Part shown: piece after piece, positions 48,025 through 57,427 of the stretch | Position numbering within the stretch: the stretch's first letter is position 1 | Layout of the letters: the number at the start of each line of letters is the position of its first letter | NCBI RefSeq assembly: GCF_031585635.1 | Contig: NZ_CP134195.1 | Coordinates: 992,001 to 1,056,000, forward strand | DNA length: 64,000 bases | Source: Paraburkholderia sp. FT54 | GTDB lineage: Bacteria; Pseudomonadota; Gammaproteobacteria; Burkholderiales; Burkholderiaceae | Direction: 5' to 3' | The notes under the pieces: model-generated | What the model was told of the DNA's origin: nothing | Seen by the model: the letters and a program-made list of their open reading frames with translations, nothing else | Databases searched by the model: none | Program-made: the position numbers and the translations under genes

Positions 48025-48058
48025 GACTGGAGTAAGCGCCAAAGCGCTAACTCCAGTC
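48025..48058 (+). other. Intercistronic hairpin between etfB and etfA
   Basis: GACTGGAGTAAGCGC (48025-48039) pairs with GCGCTAACTCCAGTC (48044-48058): 14 of 15 base pairs with a 4-base loop. No T run follows. It occupies nearly all of the 77-base gap and could act as an RNA processing or stability element setting the etfB:etfA ratio. Confidence 0.6.
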
Positions 48059-48076
48059 GACACGGAGATAGAGCAA

Positions 48077-49012
48077 ATGACGAATCTGGTAATAGCAGAA
48101 CACGACAGCGCGTCGATCAAGGCCGCGACGCTGAACACGATCGCAGCGGCGCAGAAGATTGGTGGCGATATCCACGTGCTGGTGGCAGGTCACAACGCAC
48201 AGGCCGCAGCGGATGCGGCAGCGAAGATCGCAGGCGTTAGCAAAGTGTTGCTCGCCGATGCGCCGCAACTCGAAGCCGGCCTCGCGGAAAACATCGAAGC
48301 GACGGTGATGAACATCGCGAAGGATTACACACACATCCTCGCGCCGGCCACCGCTTACGGCAAGAACATCGCGCCGCGTATCGCCGCGAAGCTGGACGTC
48401 GCGCAAATCAGCGACATCACGGCAGTGGACAGCCCGGATACGTTCGAGCGCCCGATCTACGCAGGCAACGCGATCGCAACGGTGCAGTCTCAGGACCCGA
48501 TCAAGGTCATCACGGTCCGCACGACCGGTTTCGATGCCGTGGCAGCCGAAGGCGGCAGCGCGACGGTAGAAAAGATCGAAGCGGCAGCCGACAGCGGCAT
48601 CTCGCAGTTCGTCAGCCGTGAGGTGACGAAGCTGGACCGTCCGGAACTGACGTCGGCGAAGATCATCGTCTCGGGTGGCCGCGGCCTGGGCAACGGCGAG
48701 AACTACACGAAGGTTCTCGAACCGCTGGCGGACAAGCTGAACGCAGCGCTGGGCGCATCGCGCGCAGCAGTCGATGCGGGCTTCGTGCCGAACGACTATC
48801 AGGTCGGCCAGACCGGCAAGATCGTCGCGCCGCAGCTGTACATTGCAGTCGGTATCTCGGGTGCGATCCAGCATCTGGCCGGCATGAAGGACAGCAAAGT
48901 GATCGTCGCGATCAACAAGGACGAAGAAGCGCCGATCTTCAGCGTCGCCGATTACGGTCTGGTGGGCGATCTGTTCACGCTCGTGCCCGAACTCGTTAGC
49001 GAACTCGGCTAA
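48077..49012 (+). CDS. etfA: Electron transfer flavoprotein alpha subunit
   Basis: 311 residues from the ATG at 48077 ([20 protein letters not shown]); the longer frame includes the intercistronic hairpin. The C-terminal FAD-binding domain is standard: [60 protein letters not shown] and [20 protein letters not shown]. It pairs with EtfB as the soluble electron carrier for flavin dehydrogenases. Confidence 0.97.
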   Translation: MTNLVIAEHDSASIKAATLNTIAAAQKIGGDIHVLVAGHNAQAAADAAAKIAGVSKVLLADAPQLEAGLAENIEATVMNIAKDYTHILAPATAYGKNIAPRIAAKLDVAQISDITAVDSPDTFERPIYAGNAIATVQSQDPIKVITVRTTGFDAVAAEGGSATVEKIEAAADSGISQFVSREVTKLDRPELTSAKIIVSGGRGLGNGENYTKVLEPLADKLNAALGASRAAVDAGFVPNDYQVGQTGKIVAPQLYIAVGISGAIQHLAGMKDSKVIVAINKDEEAPIFSVADYGLVGDLFTLVPELVSELG

Positions 49013-49110
49013 GCACCGTAGCGCCGCGTAAAAGGCGTCTGGCAGCACATGAAGGGCGCGGGACCGACCAGGTCCAGCGTCCTTTTTTATATCAAAGACG
49101 GGAGGAGAAC

Positions 49111-50901
49111 ATGAGCTATACGGCGCCACTCAAGGACATGCTGTTCGTGATGAAAGAACTGGCCGGTCTCGAAGATATCGCGACGTTGCCGGGCTTCGAA
49201 GACGCGAACCTCGAGACGGCGCAAGCCGTGCTCGAAGAATCGGCGAAACTGTGCGGTGGAGTGCTGGCGCCGCTGAATGTCGAAGGCGATCGCAATCCGA
49301 GCAGCTGGAAAGACGGCGTGGTCACCGCGACGCCCGGCTTCAAGGAAGCGTTCCGCCAGTTCGGCGAAGGCGGCTGGCAAGGCGTGCAACATCCGCTCGA
49401 CTATGAAGGCCAAGGCCTGCCGAAGTTGATCGCGACGCCGTGCGTCGAAATGCTCAACGCGTCGAATCTGTCGTTCGCACTGTGTCCGTTGCTGACCGAC
49501 GGCGCGATCGAAGCATTGCTCACCGCCGGCACCGAAGCGCAAAAACAAACCTATGTGCCGAAGCTGATTTCCGGCGAATGGACCGGCACGATGAACCTGA
49601 CCGAGCCGCAGGCCGGTTCCGATCTCGCGTTGGTGCGCACGCGCGCCGAGCCGCAGGGCGACAGTTCGTTCAAGCTGTTCGGCACGAAGATTTTCATCAC
49701 GTGGGGCGAGCACGACATGGCGAAGAACATCGCGCATCTCGTGCTGGCGCGCACGCCGAACGCGCCGGAAGGCGTGAAGGGCATTTCGCTGTTCATCGTG
49801 CCGAAGTTTCTCGTCAATGAAGACGGTTCGCTCGGCGAGCGCAACGACGTGCATTGCGTCTCGATCGAACACAAGCTCGGCATCAAGGCGAGCCCGACTG
49901 CGGTATTGCAGTTCGGCGACCATGGCGGCGCGGTCGGTCATCTGATCGGCGAAGAGAATCGTGGTCTCGAGTACATGTTCATCATGATGAACGCGGCGCG
50001 TTTTGCGGTCGGCATGCAAGGTGTCGGCATCTCGGATCGCGCTTACCAGAAGGCGGTGGCGTACGCGAAAGATCGTGTGCAAAGCCGTCCCGTGGATGGC
50101 TCCGCGAAGCAGCCGGTTGCGATCATTCAACATCCCGACGTGCGCCGTATGCTCGCGACCATGCGTGGCCTCACCGAGGCGTCGCGCGCACTCGCGTATG
50201 TAGCCGCGGGTCACTGCGATATCGCGCATCGTCATGCGGACGAAGGCAAGCGCGCCGAGCATCAGGCGATCTACGAATACCTTGTGCCGATCGTGAAGGG
50301 CTGGAGCACGGAACTGTCGATCGACGTCACGAGCCTCGGCGTGCAGGTGCACGGCGGCATGGGCTTCATCGAAGAAACCGGCGCCGCGCAGTACTACCGC
50401 GATGCGCGCATTCTGCCGATCTACGAAGGCACCACCGCGATTCAGGCCAACGACCTGATCGGTCGCAAGACCTTGCGCGACGGCGGCAAGGTGGCGAAGT
50501 CGCTGCTCGCCGGTGTGGCTGAAACGGTCGAAGCACTCGGCGCGCAGCAATGCCCGGCGTTCGATTCGATGAAGAAGTATCTCGCGCAGGGCCAGCGCTC
50601 GTTGAGCGCGGCGGTCGATTTTGTTGTTGCCAATACGAAGGGTGATCCGAATGCGGTGTTCGCGGGCAGCGTGCCGTATCTGAAACTCGCGGGCGTCGTG
50701 CTGGGCGGCTGGCAGATGGCGCGTGCGTTGCTCGTGGCGGCTCAGAAGCGCGACGAAGACCCGTCGTTCTACGGCGCCAAGATCGCGACCGCGCAGTTCT
50801 ACGCGGAGCACGTGTTGCCGCTGGCGTCGGCGCTCGAGGCGTCGATTGTTAGCGCCAAGGGTGGAGAGAGTGTGCTGGCTCTGTCGGAAGATCAGTTCTG
50901 A
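49111..50901 (+). CDS. Acyl-CoA dehydrogenase (long C-terminal-extended type)
   Basis: 596 residues; GGGAGGAG precedes the ATG. It introduces the first double bond of beta-oxidation, passing electrons to EtfBA, whose genes lie immediately upstream. N-terminal YTAPLKDMLFVMKELAGLED is typical of the 'acyl-CoA dehydrogenase with C-terminal domain' group; the core has MNLTEPQAGSDLALVRTRAE, FITWGEHDMAKNI, GLEYMFIMMNAARFAVGMQG and VHGGMGFIEETGAAQYYRDA. The last 120 residues are the extra helical domain (acyl-CoA_dh_C-like). Chain-length preference cannot be read from sequence. Confidence 0.93.
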   Translation: MSYTAPLKDMLFVMKELAGLEDIATLPGFEDANLETAQAVLEESAKLCGGVLAPLNVEGDRNPSSWKDGVVTATPGFKEAFRQFGEGGWQGVQHPLDYEGQGLPKLIATPCVEMLNASNLSFALCPLLTDGAIEALLTAGTEAQKQTYVPKLISGEWTGTMNLTEPQAGSDLALVRTRAEPQGDSSFKLFGTKIFITWGEHDMAKNIAHLVLARTPNAPEGVKGISLFIVPKFLVNEDGSLGERNDVHCVSIEHKLGIKASPTAVLQFGDHGGAVGHLIGEENRGLEYMFIMMNAARFAVGMQGVGISDRAYQKAVAYAKDRVQSRPVDGSAKQPVAIIQHPDVRRMLATMRGLTEASRALAYVAAGHCDIAHRHADEGKRAEHQAIYEYLVPIVKGWSTELSIDVTSLGVQVHGGMGFIEETGAAQYYRDARILPIYEGTTAIQANDLIGRKTLRDGGKVAKSLLAGVAETVEALGAQQCPAFDSMKKYLAQGQRSLSAAVDFVVANTKGDPNAVFAGSVPYLKLAGVVLGGWQMARALLVAAQKRDEDPSFYGAKIATAQFYAEHVLPLASALEASIVSAKGGESVLALSEDQF

Positions 50902-50923
50902 CGTCGCTTTTACCTCGCTTGAA

Positions 50924-50957
50924 AAAACAAACGGCGCCTGGGCGCCGTTTGTTTTTG
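50924..50957. terminator. Bidirectional terminator, acyl-CoA dehydrogenase / dadA
   Basis: ACAAACGGCGCC pairs with GGCGCCGTTTGT and is flanked by an A6 run and a T run, so it can stop transcription from both sides. Confidence 0.88.
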
Positions 50958-51020
50958 TCGCGCCGGTCTGTCAGATCACAAACCAGCGCAACCGCTCTCG
51001 CGAAGCGTCGTCGTTAAACC

Positions 51021-52307
51021 TTAAGCATAAGCCGGGCGATGCGCGCCGCCGATCTCGCCGAAATAGCGATGCACCGACAGATCGTCCGCCTTGATGGCGG
51101 GTTGCTTGCCCGACATCACGTCGGCGAGCAGTTGGCCCGAGCCGCACGACATCGTCCAGCCCAACGTGCCGTGGCCCGTGTTCAGGAACAGGTTCGGCAC
51201 GGGCGTGCGGCCGACGATCGGCGTGCCGTCCGGCGTCATCGGACGCAGACCGGTCCAGAAGGTGGCCTTCGATGTATCGCCGCCGCCCGGGAACAAGTCG
51301 TTCACGCACAGTTCCAGCGTTTCGCGGCGCGCCCGGCGCAGCGATTTGTCGAAACCGACGATCTCGGCCATGCCGCCCACACGAATCCGGTCGTCGAAGC
51401 GCGTGATCGCGATCTTGTACGTTTCGTCGAGCACAGTGGATACCGGCGCCGACGCTTCGTTGACGATCGGCGCGGTGATCGAATAACCCTTGAGCGGATA
51501 GACGGGAATCTTCACGAGACCGGACAGGAACTGGGTCGAGTACGAGCCCAGCGCGACGACGAACGAATCCGCGCGCACCAGTTCCTCGCCGCACTTCACA
51601 CCGGCGATGCGGTCACCAGCCATCGCGAGTGCGTCGATCGGCGTGTTGTAGCGGAATTTGACACCCAGTTCCTCGGCCAGTGCGGCGAGGCGCGTGGTGA
51701 ACATCTGGCAGTCGCCGGTTTCGTCGCCCGGCAGGCGCAGACCGCCGGTCAGCTTGTTCGACACGGCGGCGAGCGCCGGTTCGGCCCGCGCGAGTTCGGC
51801 CGGCGACAGCAGTTCATACGGCACGTTGGCTTCCTGCAGCACGGCGATGTCTTTCGCCGCACCCTCGAATTGCTGCTGCGTGCGGAACACCTGGAGCGTG
51901 CCGCCGGTGCGCCCTTCGTACTGGATGCCGGTTTCAGCGCGCAGCGCTTGCAGACAGTCGCGGCTGTATTCAGCGAGACGGACCATGCGGCCCTTGTTCA
52001 CCGCATAACGCGACGACGTGCAGTTCTGCAGCATCTGCCACATCCATTGCAACTGGAACTGCGTGCCGTCGAGGCGGATCGCCAGCGGCGCGTGTTTCTG
52101 GAACATCCACTTGACGGCCTTCAGCGGCACGCCAGGCGCGGCCCACGGCGACGCGTAGCCCGGCGAGATCTGGCCTGCATTGGCGAAACTGGTTTCGAGC
52201 GCCGGGCCGGCCTCGCGATCGATAACGGTCACTTCGTGCCCCGCGCGCGCCAGGTAATATGCACTGGTCACGCCGACAACGCCACTGCCCAAAACGACGA
52301 CTCGCAT
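51021..52307 (-). CDS. dadA: D-amino acid dehydrogenase small subunit
   Basis: 428 residues. FAD-binding N-terminus [20 protein letters not shown], then [53 protein letters not shown] and [20 protein letters not shown]. It oxidises D-amino acids, chiefly D-alanine, to oxo-acids at the inner membrane, feeding the quinone pool. No alanine racemase (dadX) is adjacent. It is divergent from an Lrp-family regulator, the usual partner for L/D-alanine catabolic control. Confidence 0.95.
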   Translation of the reverse strand: MRVVVLGSGVVGVTSAYYLARAGHEVTVIDREAGPALETSFANAGQISPGYASPWAAPGVPLKAVKWMFQKHAPLAIRLDGTQFQLQWMWQMLQNCTSSRYAVNKGRMVRLAEYSRDCLQALRAETGIQYEGRTGGTLQVFRTQQQFEGAAKDIAVLQEANVPYELLSPAELARAEPALAAVSNKLTGGLRLPGDETGDCQMFTTRLAALAEELGVKFRYNTPIDALAMAGDRIAGVKCGEELVRADSFVVALGSYSTQFLSGLVKIPVYPLKGYSITAPIVNEASAPVSTVLDETYKIAITRFDDRIRVGGMAEIVGFDKSLRRARRETLELCVNDLFPGGGDTSKATFWTGLRPMTPDGTPIVGRTPVPNLFLNTGHGTLGWTMSCGSGQLLADVMSGKQPAIKADDLSVHRYFGEIGGAHRPAYA

Positions 52308-52394
52308 AGATGCTCCAGGTATTCAAATGAGGTCTGAGGGCGGTGCGCTCGCGGATTCGTTAGAATTCGGTCGATTAACGAGGTGTAACGCGGT

Positions 52395-52423
52395 TTGCCC
52401 AGTGTTAGCCGCTATACTATTAA
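52395..52423 (+). promoter_or_regulatory. Sigma-70-like promoter of the Lrp-type gene
   Basis: TTGCCC (52395-52400) and TATTAA (52418-52423) are 17 bases apart, about 50 bases before the ATG at 52475. The AT-rich tract around it is a natural place for self-regulation and for control of divergent dadA. Confidence 0.55.
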
Positions 52424-52474
52424 CAGTCAGGTAGGTTTTGTTATTGTATTTTCAAGATTTTCAGCAAAAACACC

Positions 52475-52963
52475 ATGCGTACACAGCGCCAGCCGGTCCG
52501 GTCCCTCGACAAACTCGATCACAAGATCCTGCGGCTGCTGCAACAGGATGGCCGCATGGCAATGAAAGACCTGGCGGAGCAGGTGGGGTTGTCGGTCACG
52601 CCTTGCATCGAGCGCGTCAAGCGGATGGAGCGCGACGGCGTGATCACCGGCTACCACGCGCGCGTGAACCCGGCGGAATTGGGCGCGGCGCTGCTGGTGT
52701 TCGTCGAGATCACGCTGGCCCACAAGAGCGGCAACACGTTCGAGCAGTTCCGGCGCGAGGTGCAGAAGATCCCGGAGGTGCTGGAATGCCACCTGGTGTC
52801 GGGCGATTTCGACTATCTGATCAAGGCGCGCATCGGCGAAATGGCCGACTACCGGAAACTGCTCGGCGATATCCTCTTGCAACTGCCCGGCGCGGTGCAG
52901 TCGAAAAGCTATGTGGTAATGGAAGAGATCAAGGAAACGCTGACCATCGCGGTCGGGGATTAA
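52475..52963 (+). CDS. lrp: Lrp/AsnC-family transcriptional regulator
   Basis: 162 residues, close to E. coli Lrp in length. N-terminal HTH (LDKLDHKILRLLQQDGRMAM, LAEQVGLSVTPCIERVKRME) and C-terminal RAM/AsnC effector domain (LLVFVEITLAHKSGNTFEQF, VLECHLVSGDFDYLIKARIG, SKSYVVMEEIKETLTIAV). It senses an amino acid, probably leucine or alanine, and binds DNA as an octamer or larger. Its divergent placement with dadA suggests it activates D-alanine catabolism and may also act globally. Confidence 0.92.
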   Translation: MRTQRQPVRSLDKLDHKILRLLQQDGRMAMKDLAEQVGLSVTPCIERVKRMERDGVITGYHARVNPAELGAALLVFVEITLAHKSGNTFEQFRREVQKIPEVLECHLVSGDFDYLIKARIGEMADYRKLLGDILLQLPGAVQSKSYVVMEEIKETLTIAVGD

Positions 52964-53007
52964 CCGGTACATCAGCGCTCGGCGGGGCTCGACAAACGGT
53001 GTAAACA

Positions 53008-53023
53008 CTGTATATTTATACAG
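53008..53023 (+). promoter_or_regulatory. LexA (SOS) box upstream of the radical SAM gene
   Basis: CTGTATATTTATACAG fits the LexA consensus CTGT-N8-ACAG exactly and is a perfect palindrome apart from the central bases. It overlaps a possible promoter: TCGACA (52989-52994), 16 bases, TATATT (53011-53016). It is 39 bases before the GTG start, a standard repressor position. Confidence 0.85.
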
Positions 53024-53061
53024 GTGTTTTATGCCGTTTTCTGTTTTTGCGTGTTCCAGCC

Positions 53062-54207
53062 GTGACCGACTTCGATTCCCACTTCGTCAACGAGTTTCCG
53101 ATCGCGCCGCCCGCGCCGCGCAAGGGCCGTGGCGCGGTGACGAATCTGCAAGGCCGCTACGAAGTCGACCAGCGCGAAGCGGTGGACGACGGCTGGCTGT
53201 CGCCGGCGGAAGCCGATGACGAGCCCAAGGCCTTGCGCACGCAGGTTTTCGAAGAGCGGGCCAAGACCATTCTGACGCGCAATGCGTCGCCGGATATTCC
53301 GTTCGGCGTATCGCTGAACCCGTATCGCGGCTGCGAGCACGGCTGCATTTATTGTTTTGCGCGGCCCACGCACGCCTATCTGGGGCTGTCGCCGGGGCTC
53401 GACTTCGAAAGCCGGATCTACGCCAAAGTCAACGCGCCGGAGTTGCTCGAGCGGGAATTGTCGAAGAAGTCCTATGTGCCGGAGCCGATCGCGCTGGGCG
53501 TCAATACGGACGCGTGGCAGCCCGTCGAACGCGACTTGCGGCTCACACGCAGGGTGATCGAAGTGCTCAGCGAACGTCAGCATCCGTTTGCGGCAATCAC
53601 CAAGTCGTCGCTGATCGAACGCGATCTCGATCTGCTGGCGCCCATGGCGGCGTGCGGACAATTCATGGCGGCCATCACCATCACCACGCTGGACGCCGAA
53701 ATCGCCCGCACACTCGAACCGCGCGCGGCCACGCCGTCACGGCGGCTACGAACCATCCGTACGTTGAGCGAGGCGGGCATACCGGTCGGCGTCAGCATCG
53801 CGCCGGTGATTCCGTTCGTCACCGAGCCGGACATGGAGCGCGTGCTGGAGGCCTGCGCCGAGGCCGGTGCAAGCAACGCGAGCTATATCGTGCTGCGTCT
53901 GCCGTGGGAAGTCGCTCCGCTATTCAAGGATTGGCTCGCGGCGCACTTTCCCGATCGTGCCGACCGTGTCATGAGCCGGGTGCGGGACATGCGGGGCGGG
54001 AAGGATTACGACTCGTCCTTCTCCACACGCATGAAGGGCGAAGGATTATGGGCGGATCTGCTCAAGCAGCGATTCCAGAAGGCGGCGCGCCGTCTGGGAC
54101 TGAATCAGCGTGACCGCGGCATTCTGGATATGTCGCACTTTCGCCGCCTCGAGGTGCCGCGTCCCGCCGAACCGCCGCGCGACGATCCTCAACTGGATCT
54201 TTTTTAG
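53062..54207 (+). CDS. PA0069-family radical SAM protein (SplB-related)
   Basis: 381 residues if it starts at GTG 53062; a TTG at 53047 is also possible, and neither has a good Shine-Dalgarno. Radical SAM cluster motif C-x3-C-x2-C in NPYRGCEHGCIYCFARPTHA, then FESRIYAKVNAPELLERELS, AITKSSLIERDLDLL, ISIAPVIPFVTEPDMERVL-type sequence and YIVLRLPWEVAPLFKDWL. The family is related to spore photoproduct lyase-type enzymes but its reaction is unknown. The LexA box in front points to a role in the DNA-damage response, such as repair of a nucleic-acid lesion. Confidence 0.88.
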   Translation: MTDFDSHFVNEFPIAPPAPRKGRGAVTNLQGRYEVDQREAVDDGWLSPAEADDEPKALRTQVFEERAKTILTRNASPDIPFGVSLNPYRGCEHGCIYCFARPTHAYLGLSPGLDFESRIYAKVNAPELLERELSKKSYVPEPIALGVNTDAWQPVERDLRLTRRVIEVLSERQHPFAAITKSSLIERDLDLLAPMAACGQFMAAITITTLDAEIARTLEPRAATPSRRLRTIRTLSEAGIPVGVSIAPVIPFVTEPDMERVLEACAEAGASNASYIVLRLPWEVAPLFKDWLAAHFPDRADRVMSRVRDMRGGKDYDSSFSTRMKGEGLWADLLKQRFQKAARRLGLNQRDRGILDMSHFRRLEVPRPAEPPRDDPQLDLF

Positions 54208-54222
54208 CGCAGCGCCCGGCGC

Positions 54223-54690
54223 TCACTGCGAGAGGGCTTTGGCCGCCTGCACCTGACTTTCGAAGTACGTCTGGAATGAAATGGCGAGGCCTGTCATCAG
54301 CAGGAATGCGCCGATCAGCAGCGAAAAGATCACGATGAAAATGACCGTCCAGCCGGAGCGGCTTTTGCGCTGGGTCTGAGCGTTGAACTGCGCGTCCCAT
54401 TTCTCGTCCGGACGCAGCCCGTAGACGATCGCGGCGAGAAACGCGGCCAGCAGCGAAACCGCGCCGGGAAAGGCCAGCACCCAGCCGAGCATCGAAGACC
54501 GTTCGCTCGCCACCACCAGCATGGCGCCCGGAATGCCGATCAGCGTGCCGATCACGTGAGCCCAGCCGTAAATGTCGCGCATGCCGTACAGATAGAACCG
54601 GTGAGCGCCGAGGCTGCCGAAGAAGAACGCCAGGGCGGCGGTCATCGTCTTGGATCTGAAGCGCGGGGAAGTCGAAACAAGGGTGGACAT
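54223..54690 (-). CDS. TM2 domain membrane protein
   Basis: 155 residues. The TM2 motif is AFFFGSLGAHRFYLYGMRDI, with a helix before and after (YGWAHVIGTLIGIPGAMLVV). A third hydrophobic stretch (LGWVLAFPGAVSLLAAFLAA) and a C-terminal helix (WTVIFIVIFSLLIGAFLLMT) bring the total to about four. A short cytoplasmic loop EKWDAQFNAQTQRKSRSG lies between. TM2 proteins are widespread with no defined biochemical role. It is convergent with the radical SAM gene, 15 bases apart. Confidence 0.85.
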   Translation of the reverse strand: MSTLVSTSPRFRSKTMTAALAFFFGSLGAHRFYLYGMRDIYGWAHVIGTLIGIPGAMLVVASERSSMLGWVLAFPGAVSLLAAFLAAIVYGLRPDEKWDAQFNAQTQRKSRSGWTVIFIVIFSLLIGAFLLMTGLAISFQTYFESQVQAAKALSQ

Positions 54691-54887
54691 GTAGGCCAGA
54701 GCAGAGTGACAGGCGGTCGAAAGGAGCGCCGCGCGGCTCGCGCGGACCGACGCGCATTCTACGCCCGCCGCGGGCCGCGGGTCACGTGACGGGCGGTTGC
54801 GACGGCGAGGCGGGCGGTATAAGACGCGCTGGATTGGTTGCCGCGGCGGCGCGGGTAGCCGGGTTCGTCTAGCCGGCCCAGGTTTTT

Positions 54888-54918
54888 CGGCCGCCCGGCT
54901 TCGGGCGCCGGGCGGCCG
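54888..54918. other. Strong GC hairpin between TM2 and sorbosone dehydrogenase-like genes
   Basis: CGGCCGCCCGGC and GCCGGGCGGCCG form a perfect 12-bp stem around TTCGGGC. T5 lies on the 5' side of the plus strand, so it is not a canonical terminator for either direction, although it follows the minus-strand gene ending at 54943. Confidence 0.5.
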
Positions 54919-54942
54919 ACGCGGTGAGTCGGTTGAGGCCGG

Positions 54943-56196
54943 CTACGGCGTTGAATAAGTGACGCGATAGACGGCGCCGGCGTAATCGTCGCTGATCAGG
55001 AGCGAACCATCGGGCAGTGGCAGCACGTCGGCCGGGCGACCCCACTCGGTCTCGCCCGGCTGAAGCCAGCCTTCGGCAAAGACTTGCTGGCGGGCGTTGC
55101 TGCCATCCGGGTCCGTGATCACGTGCACGACGCGGTAGCCGACCTTCTTGCTGCGATTCCACGAGCCATGCTCGGCGATGAAAATCGAGTTTCGGTAAGC
55201 CGGCGGAAACATGGACCCGCTATAAAAGCGCATGCCGAGCGCCGCGACGTGCGCCCCGAGTTTGACCACGGGCGGCGTGAACGCGCTGCACGGACGGTCT
55301 TTGCCGAACTCGGGGTCAGGGGTGTCGCCGCCATGGCAGTACGGAAAACCGAAATCCATCCCGGCGCGCGGCGCGCGATTGAGTTTGTCGTCCGGCACGT
55401 CGTCGCCGAGCAGGTCGCGGCCGTTGTCGGTGAACCACAGTTCATGCGTGACCGGATGCCACGCGAAGCCAACCGAATTGCGGATGCCGCGCGCCACGAC
55501 TTCGTAGTGACTGCCGTCCGGGTCCATGCGGCCGATCAGCCCGAAGCGGTTGCGATCCTTCAGGCAGACGTTGCACGGCGCGCCTTGGGGCACATACAGC
55601 TTGCCGTCCGGGCCGAAGGCGATGAATTTCCAGCCGTGGTGCGCCTCCGTCGGCAACGTGTCGATCACGACGGCAGGTTTGGGCGGATCGTTAAGGTGGG
55701 TGTCAATGGCATCGAAGCGCACAATTTCCGACACGGCGGAAACATAGAGCGCACCGTCGCGCCAAGCCAAGCCCGCTGGCGTTTCCAGACCGGAAGCGAT
55801 CACGTGACGCGCCGTCACTCGTCCGTTTTGCAATTCGAGCGCGTAGACGTGGCCGTCGAGGCTGCCTATATAAAGAATGCCCTTCGGCGAGAGCGCCATG
55901 GCTCGCGCGCTCGGCACGGCATCCGACAAGACCTCGATATGGAAGCCCGGCGGCAGTTTGATTCGCTCGACCGGCAGCGCTGCTAGCGCCGGCAGGGCGG
56001 TTGCCGCGAGCAACATGGCCGCGCCTGCGCGCAGGCCCCGGTTTCGCAAAGCGCGCGCCGAGACGGCAAACCGCACGAAGGCGGTAAAGAATGCGCGCAA
56101 AGAGACAATGGGTTGCAGCAGGTTCACGGGCGCTCCATCAGGTAATTCGGGCGTTTCGATGTGGCTCGGGAGTCTCGTCCGTATGGCCGGCGCCAC
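54943..56196 (-). CDS. Sorbosone dehydrogenase-like (PQQ-type beta-propeller) secreted protein
   Basis: 417 residues. An N-terminal 70-residue leader includes a hydrophobic stretch (GLRAGAAMLLAATALPALAA), probably a late signal peptide; a downstream start is possible. The propeller repeats contain KLPPGFHIEVLSDAVPSARA, GTETPAGLAWRDG-type sequence, GKLYVPQGAPCNVCLK, GIRNSVGFAWHPVTHELWFT, DNGRDLLGDDVPDDKLNR and GLRFYSGSMFPPAYR-type motifs of glucose/sorbosone dehydrogenases. It may oxidise a sugar or aldehyde with PQQ in the periplasm, but no PQQ biosynthesis genes are here and cofactor binding is unproven. Confidence 0.85.
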   Translation of the reverse strand: MAPAIRTRLPSHIETPELPDGAPVNLLQPIVSLRAFFTAFVRFAVSARALRNRGLRAGAAMLLAATALPALAALPVERIKLPPGFHIEVLSDAVPSARAMALSPKGILYIGSLDGHVYALELQNGRVTARHVIASGLETPAGLAWRDGALYVSAVSEIVRFDAIDTHLNDPPKPAVVIDTLPTEAHHGWKFIAFGPDGKLYVPQGAPCNVCLKDRNRFGLIGRMDPDGSHYEVVARGIRNSVGFAWHPVTHELWFTDNGRDLLGDDVPDDKLNRAPRAGMDFGFPYCHGGDTPDPEFGKDRPCSAFTPPVVKLGAHVAALGMRFYSGSMFPPAYRNSIFIAEHGSWNRSKKVGYRVVHVITDPDGSNARQQVFAEGWLQPGETEWGRPADVLPLPDGSLLISDDYAGAVYRVTYSTP

Positions 56197-56225
56197 CGCG
56201 TCGCTCAGTTTATCCGGGTAAGTGT

Positions 56226-56254
56226 TTGTTATGGCGTCGGTTTCCCGCTATAAT
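56226..56254 (+). promoter_or_regulatory. Sigma-70 promoter of the rpsP-rimM-trmD-rplS operon
   Basis: TTGTTA (56226-56231) and a perfect TATAAT (56249-56254) are separated by exactly 17 bases, 46 bases before the rpsP ATG. This is the best-looking promoter in the window, fitting a ribosomal protein operon. Confidence 0.85.
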
Positions 56255-56299
56255 CGCGTGTTTCAGTCGTTCCGAACCCCGGTTTTCAAGGATTCTAGT

Positions 56300-56554
56300 A
56301 TGGTCATCATCCGCTTGGCTCGTGGCGGCTCCAAGAAGCGCCCGTTCTACAACATCGTCGCAACCGATTCGCGTAACCGTCGTGACGGCCGCTTCATCGA
56401 GCGCGTTGGCTTCTACAACCCGGTCGCTACGAAGGGTGAGTCCCTCCGTATCGCTCAAGACCGCCTGACGTATTGGCAAGGTGTTGGCGCACAACTGTCG
56501 CCGACCGTCGAGCGTCTCGTGAAAGAAGCTGCAAAGGCGCAGCCGGCTGCTTAA
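56300..56554 (+). CDS. rpsP: 30S ribosomal protein S16
   Basis: 84 residues from the ATG at 56300 ([20 protein letters not shown]). Conserved [20 protein letters not shown] and [20 protein letters not shown]. It assembles early into the 30S subunit. First gene of the classic rpsP-rimM-trmD-rplS operon, with a strong promoter upstream. Confidence 0.98.
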   Translation: MVIIRLARGGSKKRPFYNIVATDSRNRRDGRFIERVGFYNPVATKGESLRIAQDRLTYWQGVGAQLSPTVERLVKEAAKAQPAA

Positions 56555-56674
56555 TGGTAGCTAGCATGCGTATCGTCGTCGGTTCGACCGGCGGCTCGCG
56601 CGGTTTGCGTGAGCAGTCCGATGCGCGAGTTGTTTTGCTGACGCAGGCGTCGAAGCTGGCAGCGAGGTTCTCTT

Positions 56675-57403
56675 ATGTCTGAGCGTGATTCCGGCAGTTC
56701 TGGTCGCGTGAAGGCAGCAGCCCCGCGCGCGAAGACGTCTGGTCAGGCGCCATTCGGTGCATTCGTCCGCAAGCCGGTCGAAAAAGCCGAGGGCAAGGCG
56801 AAAGCGCAAGATTCAAACGCCGGTTCCGGTGCGGCAGAAATGCGCGTGGAAACGGTGGAAAGCTGGCCGGCCGATGCGGTCGAGGTCGGCGCAGTCGTCG
56901 ACGCTTACGGCCTCAAGGGCTGGGTCAAGGTAGCCGCTCATGCGGATGCCGGGCATGGCGGCGACGCGTTGCTGAGCGCGAAGCGCTGGTGGCTGCTCAA
57001 AGGCCAGGAGCGCAAGTCGGCGCCGTCATTGCAGGCGAAAACGCATAGCGACAGTGTGGTTGCCCATCTGGGCGGCGTCACTGACCGCGACGTGGCGTTG
57101 GCATTGCGCGGCTCTCGCGTCTATATCAGCCGCAGCGAATTTCCGGCTCTCGAAGCGGACGAATTCTACTGGGTCGACCTGCTCGGCCTGGATGTGGTGA
57201 ACGTTGCCGGGGTCAATCTCGGCAAGGTTGCAGACATGATCGACAACGGTGCGCACTCGGTGTTGCGTATCGAATACCCGGCTACCGACAAAAGCGGCAA
57301 ACCGGTCACCGGCGAGCGTTTGATCCCGTTCGTCGGCGTCTTTGTCAAAACGGTGGACCAGGCGGCGAAGCAGATCACTGTCGACTGGGAAGCTGATTAC
57401 TAA
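56675..57403 (+). CDS. rimM: Ribosome maturation factor RimM with an N-terminal extension
   Basis: 242 residues, against about 170-180 usual. The RimM core starts near residue 68 ([20 protein letters not shown]) and includes [40 protein letters not shown] and the PRC-barrel end [20 protein letters not shown]. The preceding 65 residues are Ala/Lys/Arg/Ser-rich and probably disordered. RimM binds S19 and aids 30S head maturation. A later start would remove the extension, but no good alternative with a Shine-Dalgarno is seen. Confidence 0.95.
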   Translation: MSERDSGSSGRVKAAAPRAKTSGQAPFGAFVRKPVEKAEGKAKAQDSNAGSGAAEMRVETVESWPADAVEVGAVVDAYGLKGWVKVAAHADAGHGGDALLSAKRWWLLKGQERKSAPSLQAKTHSDSVVAHLGGVTDRDVALALRGSRVYISRSEFPALEADEFYWVDLLGLDVVNVAGVNLGKVADMIDNGAHSVLRIEYPATDKSGKPVTGERLIPFVGVFVKTVDQAAKQITVDWEADY

Positions 57404-57427
57404 AACATTCGCTGAACGGAGAGAGCG

